Of a stretch of 14,954 nt of DNA, positions 11,992 to 14,954 are shown piece by piece. The notes under the pieces are model-generated. The model had not been told where the DNA came from, did no database searches, and saw only the letters and a list, made by a program, of their open reading frames with translations. Location: assembly GCA_045580485.1 (NCBI GenBank), contig JAZNNW010000065.1, forward strand, positions 1 through 14,954, given 5' to 3'. Positions within the stretch are counted from its first letter, which is position 1. Every line of letters begins with the position of its first letter. The translations under genes and the position numbers were made by a program. This DNA is from Avoscillospira sp045580485. GTDB taxonomy: Bacteria; Bacillota; Clostridia; Oscillospirales; Oscillospiraceae.

Positions 11992-14552
11992 GCAAAAACC
12001 ACCCCTTTCCGTTTCGCAAATTGTCCCGCAGTGACCATGATTTCATTGGTCAGCTGATGGATATCCTCACTGGTATAGTTGTTGAAATTGGTAATGTTCA
12101 GCACCAGCTGAAGACCGCTGACCTTTGCGGAGTCTGCGATGCCACCACTGACGGTGCCGTGGACATTACCATCCACATTGAAGTCGGTAGGCAGAGCCGT
12201 TTCCATATCCTTGGCAAGACCGTGCATTACATCGTTGATGTCGGCACTCATAGCTTCCGCAGCTTTGACTGCTTCGCCGCCGTTGGCATCAATGGAGCCG
12301 GACAGGCCCTTTACCAACATCTCACCGATCCAAGCCATCTCATCCGAAGGAGAGTGGATTCCGAAGAAGTCGCAGATGCCGTCCCAAATGGAAGAAATCC
12401 ACCCGGAAACCTTGTTCCAGAGCCAGGATGCCAGGGACTGGATGCCCTGCCACAAGCCACGGACCAGGTTGCCGCCCACTTCTGCAAGCTGGCTGACACC
12501 CTTGCCCAGAGCGTTTACAAGACCAGTGATAATCTGCGGTACGGCCTTTACGATTTCAACGATGATGGTCGGAAGCTTCTTAATCAGCGAGGTCAGCAAG
12601 TCAATACCCGCCTGAACGATCAGAGGGATATTGCTGATGACCGCATTGACGATGCCAGAGATAATGTCCGGGATAGCCGACACGATGGTAGTGATGATCT
12701 GAGGCAGAGCCTGAATCAGAGATACCAACAGGTCGATGCCCGCCTGGATGATTTGGGGAATCGATCCAAGTACCGCTTCGATGATGCCGCTGATAATCTG
12801 CGGAATTGCCTCCACGATTGCCGTGATGATTTCAGGCAGTGCCGCCACCAAGGAGGTCAGCAGCTGAATGCCTGTCTCAATAATCTGCGGAATGGCATCC
12901 AGGATGAAGTTGATGATACTGAGGATGATTTCCGGCAGGGCAGCAATCAGCACAGGAATAGCGGCAAGCAGACCATCGGCAAGACCGGTGATAAGCTGTA
13001 GCGCCGCATCCAAAATCATCGGCAGACTGTCGATGAGGCTTTGCACAATGGTAATGACCGCTTGAACCGCTGTAGGTATCAAAGTCGGCAAAGCCTGGGC
13101 AATGCCCTGAACCAGGGACATTACGATTTGGATTGCCGCTTCCACCAGCAGAGGCAGGTTCTCAATCAGCGTGTTTACGATGGTGAGGACTGCCTGGATG
13201 ACCACGGGGATCAGTTCCGGCAGAAGGGTCAGCAGCGTGTTCAGCACCTGGGAGAACAGATCCACCACTGTTTCCAGTAAAGTGGGTAGCAGTTCACCAA
13301 CCATCTCAAGCAGAGCATTCAGCGCCGTAGGCAGAGCCGAGATGATGTTCTCGATAATGGGAGTGATATTGGTCAGCACATCCTGGAAGGCGTCAACCAC
13401 ATTGGTACAAAGCTGCTCGATGTCAGCATCCGCGTCACCGAAACCAACCACCAAATTAGCAACTGCTGCTTTCATGGAGTTCAGAGAACCCTCAATGGTG
13501 TGTTCCGCCTCAGCAGCGGTAGCACCGGCAACGCCCATGCTTTCTTGAATGACGTGGATAGCATCGACCACATCAGCATAGGAACTGATGTCATACTCAA
13601 TGCCGGAAATGGCGGTTGCATCCGCAAGCAGACGCTCCATTTCTTCCTTGGTGCCACCGTAGCCCAGCTTGAGGTTGTCCAGCATCGTGTAGTTCTGTTT
13701 TGCGAAGCCCTGGTATGCGTTCTGAATGAGTCCGATGTCCGTACCCATCTTATTGGCGTTATCCGCCATATCGGTGATAGCCATATCCGCATACTTGACT
13801 GCCGCTTCCGTATCTCCACCCAGGGACTGGATAAGAGATGCGGAGAAGGATGTGACTGTGGACATATAGTCATTGGCCGACATACCCGCGGTCTTATATG
13901 CGTTGGCGGCATATTCCTGCAGTTTGCCGGAGGACTCCTGGAACAAGGTGTCAACACCACCGACCAGCTGTTCATACTCGCCGTAGGCCTCAATGACAGC
14001 CTTGCCCAAGGATACTGCGGCGGCAGCGGCAGCGGCGACACACGCACCCATTGCCACACCAACCGTTTTCAGAGTGCCGCCCAGCTTGGAGAATTTACCC
14101 TCGCTGTCATCGGCGGCATCTCCGGCATCGTCCAGTTCTTCTTCCAGGTCATCGGCAGAATCTCCGGTGTCATCCATCTCCTTACCGAGCCGGTCCATAG
14201 CTTCTTCGTTATCCGAAAGTTCACGCTCCATACCGTTCAGGGCGGCTTGTGCGTTGTTCAATTGAATCTGCCAAGCCTGGGTTCGACGGTCGTTCTCACC
14301 AAAGGACTCGGCGGCATTGGCGAGAGCCTGTTTCAGCATCTCTACCTTTTTGCGTTGGGCTTCGACCTGTTCAGTCAGCACCTTGTGCCGTGCGGCGAGA
14401 GCATCGGCAGAGCCATCGTTCTTGGAGAATTGGGACTCCACCAACTTCATTTCAGAACCCAGAACCTTGAAAGACTGGTTGATTTCCGTCAGAGCCTTTT
14501 TGAACTCTTTCTCGCCCTCAAGACCGATCTTCAGACCGAAATTATCTGCCAT
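11988..14552 (-). CDS. Tail tape measure protein
   Basis: An 854-residue protein that sets tail length and is released during DNA entry. Residues 10-150 are coiled coil, with an acidic DD-x-GD-x-ADD repeat at about 127-152. Residues 164-185 are an Ala-rich hydrophobic segment (VGVAMGACVAAAAAAAVSLG). Residues 186-370 match the TP901-type tape measure core: YGEYEQLVGGVDTLFQ, TAGMSANDYMSTVTSFSASL, NKMGTDIGLIQNAYQGFAKQ. Residues 407-680 are tandem hydrophobic helices rich in IP and LP motifs with a 44-residue period. The C-terminus carries FFGIHSPSDEMAWIGE, a common tape-measure end motif. Taking the usual 0.15 nm per residue gives a tail of about 128 nm if it is not processed. It starts at ATG 14550-14552 after an AAAGGAAAGGCGG region. 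Confidence 0.95.
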   Translation of the reverse strand: MADNFGLKIGLEGEKEFKKALTEINQSFKVLGSEMKLVESQFSKNDGSADALAARHKVLTEQVEAQRKKVEMLKQALANAAESFGENDRRTQAWQIQLNNAQAALNGMERELSDNEEAMDRLGKEMDDTGDSADDLEEELDDAGDAADDSEGKFSKLGGTLKTVGVAMGACVAAAAAAAVSLGKAVIEAYGEYEQLVGGVDTLFQESSGKLQEYAANAYKTAGMSANDYMSTVTSFSASLIQSLGGDTEAAVKYADMAITDMADNANKMGTDIGLIQNAYQGFAKQNYTMLDNLKLGYGGTKEEMERLLADATAISGIEYDISSYADVVDAIHVIQESMGVAGATAAEAEHTIEGSLNSMKAAVANLVVGFGDADADIEQLCTNVVDAFQDVLTNITPIIENIISALPTALNALLEMVGELLPTLLETVVDLFSQVLNTLLTLLPELIPVVIQAVLTIVNTLIENLPLLVEAAIQIVMSLVQGIAQALPTLIPTAVQAVITIVQSLIDSLPMILDAALQLITGLADGLLAAIPVLIAALPEIILSIINFILDAIPQIIETGIQLLTSLVAALPEIITAIVEAIPQIISGIIEAVLGSIPQIIQAGIDLLVSLIQALPQIITTIVSAIPDIISGIVNAVISNIPLIVQAGIDLLTSLIKKLPTIIVEIVKAVPQIITGLVNALGKGVSQLAEVGGNLVRGLWQGIQSLASWLWNKVSGWISSIWDGICDFFGIHSPSDEMAWIGEMLVKGLSGSIDANGGEAVKAAEAMSADINDVMHGLAKDMETALPTDFNVDGNVHGTVSGGIADSAKVSGLQLVLNITNFNNYTSEDIHQLTNEIMVTAGQFAKRKGVVFA
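12513..13334 (-). repeat. 44-residue (132-bp) tandem repeat inside the tape measure gene
   Basis: The motif (I/L)P recurs at residues 422, 466, 510, 554, 598 and 642, and a second at 583, 627 and 671, all spaced exactly 44. Two complete units, 583-626 and 627-670, agree closely (IPQIISGIIEAVL against IPDIISGIVNAVI; QAGIDLLVSLIQ against QAGIDLLTSLIK). Older copies upstream are more diverged. This indicates growth by unit duplication, with the length of each insert equal to 132 bp. Confidence 0.85.
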
Positions 14553-14570
14553 TACACCACCGCCTTTCCT

Positions 14571-14954
14571 TTAGATTCCGTCCGGGATAATGTCATCGAT
14601 GAACATCTCCCGTTTCGGTTTGGAGATACCGTTGTACTGTTTATGGCACTCCCAAAGGTCCAGGAGTAAACCAAACGGCATCAGCCAAAACTCATCCCAA
14701 GACAGGTGGAGTTGGCCGATGCCGTAATATAAAAGTCGAGTAAATAACTCGTCGTCACTTACTCGACCACTGCGTTTTTTGCGTCTGCCTCGCTTTCGAC
14801 ATTACGCTTGGTGCCCTTGAGCAGAGCCTCCATAATGGCAGATTTATAGGTTGCCAGGTCAGCCGGAACGGTGAGCAGTTCCACCATTTCCTCGGTGAGC
14901 AGTTCCTTGGGGCTGTCCTTGTGCTTGAGGTTGTGAACCAGGATGGACTGGTTC
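14571..14954 (-). CDS. Tail assembly chaperone, frameshifted long form (partial)
   Basis: This is the long product made by a -1 shift at 14774-14780. After the shared N-terminal part, reading continues in the -1 frame for 67 residues to TAA 14571-14573. The extension contains ELFTRLLYYGIGQLHLSWDE, then FWLMPFGLLLDLWECHKQYN and KREMFIDDIIPDGI, a compact hydrophobic/aromatic domain with a W-D-E-F-W and an acidic end. The frame has no ATG, GTG or TTG before an internal ATG at 14679-14681 that lies inside the domain, so it cannot easily be made alone. The family is known: siphophages make two chaperones (lambda G and GT) that load the tape measure before tail tube polymerisation. The gene immediately upstream of the tape measure is the expected place. 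The 5' end lies outside the window. Confidence 0.87.
14734..14780 (-). promoter_or_regulatory. -1 programmed ribosomal frameshift signal (slip site plus stem-loop)
   Basis: The slip site A AAA AAC (minus strand, 14774-14780) is in the correct zero frame (GCA AAA AAC). After a 6-nt spacer, GTCGAGTAA (14759-14767) pairs perfectly with TTACTCGAC (14735-14743) around a 15-nt loop, with one more G-U pair outside. The stem includes the zero-frame stop. This is the canonical bacterial/phage -1 arrangement. Confidence 0.92.
14759..14954 (-). CDS. Tail assembly chaperone, short form (partial 5' end)
   Basis: The visible 65 codons end at TAA 14759-14761 and are cut by the right edge. The protein is mostly helical and acidic: SILVHNLKHKDSPKELLTEE, VELLTVPADLATYKSAIMEA, LLKGTKRNVESEADAKNAVVE. 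This fits the G-type tail assembly chaperone made when ribosomes do not frameshift. The AAA AAC codons of DAKNAVVE form the slip site, and the stop codon lies within the stem that follows. The assignment rests on the frameshift signal, the location before the tape measure gene and the protein style, not on a database match. Confidence 0.85.
   Translation of the reverse strand, partial: NQSILVHNLKHKDSPKELLTEEMVELLTVPADLATYKSAIMEALLKGTKRNVESEADAKNAVVE

Noticed and set aside
11778..13001. Plus-strand open frame of 407 codons with repeated polar pattern
   Set aside because: Its repeats are the mirror of the tape measure repeats on the coding strand; the minus-strand product has clear family motifs.
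12513..13334. CRISPR-like array
   Set aside because: The repeats are 132 bp, diverged, contiguous and in frame, with no spacers; they encode protein helices.
13500..14669. Plus-strand open frame of 389 codons
   Set aside because: Antisense to the tape measure and the chaperone extension, with no sign of a real protein.

Overview
The window is a stretch of a tailed-phage (siphovirus-type) prophage. It runs from the tail assembly chaperone, through the tail and host-recognition genes and a lysis cassette, to a serine-recombinase cassette cut by the left edge. Every gene I can support is on the minus strand, so the transcript reads from position 14954 down to 1. Strong AGGAGG-type ribosome binding sites, a Dit/Tal/tape-measure layout, a DUF859-like tail fibre and serine recombinases of the kind common in gut Firmicutes point to a Clostridia host, perhaps Oscillospiraceae or Lachnospiraceae. 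The host assignment is an inference from protein style, not from a search.

Tail region (14954 to about 4300), in transcription order: the 3' end of a tail assembly chaperone with a textbook -1 programmed frameshift site (A AAA AAC plus a 9-bp stem); an 854-residue tape measure protein with tandem 44-residue hydrophobic repeats; the distal tail protein Dit; the tail-associated lysin/adaptor Tal; a protein of about three Ig-like domains that resemble the C-terminus of Tal; a coiled-coil plus beta-sandwich tail protein; an 851-residue tail fibre; and a small 122-residue protein. Dit and Tal overlap their upstream neighbours by 4 nt. The later tail genes are separated by 9 to 18 nt carrying good ribosome binding sites.

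Lysis region (about 4290 to 2180): a small hairpin-rich gap with possible terminator and promoter signals, then a one-TM small protein, a multi-TM holin, and a 477-residue endolysin combining Amidase_2, tail-tip-lysozyme-like and LysM parts. A strong intrinsic terminator at 2180-2222 closes the late operon.

Recombinase cassette (2127 to 1): an HTH protein with two cysteine-pair zinc modules, a 73-residue SHOCT-like protein, a 424-residue serine recombinase, and the start of a second serine recombinase. All four reading frames overlap, so they probably form one translationally coupled unit. Its leader can fold into two mutually exclusive hairpins next to or over the first Shine-Dalgarno sequence.

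I see no wholly unknown system. The observations most worth following are the frameshift element, the alternative leader hairpins, the small proteins packed with the recombinases, the Ig-like module shared between Tal and its neighbour, and the regular 44-residue tape-measure repeat. I found no tRNA, CRISPR array, insertion sequence or recognisable attachment site, and no plus-strand gene. No stretch longer than about 150 bases lacks a gene.
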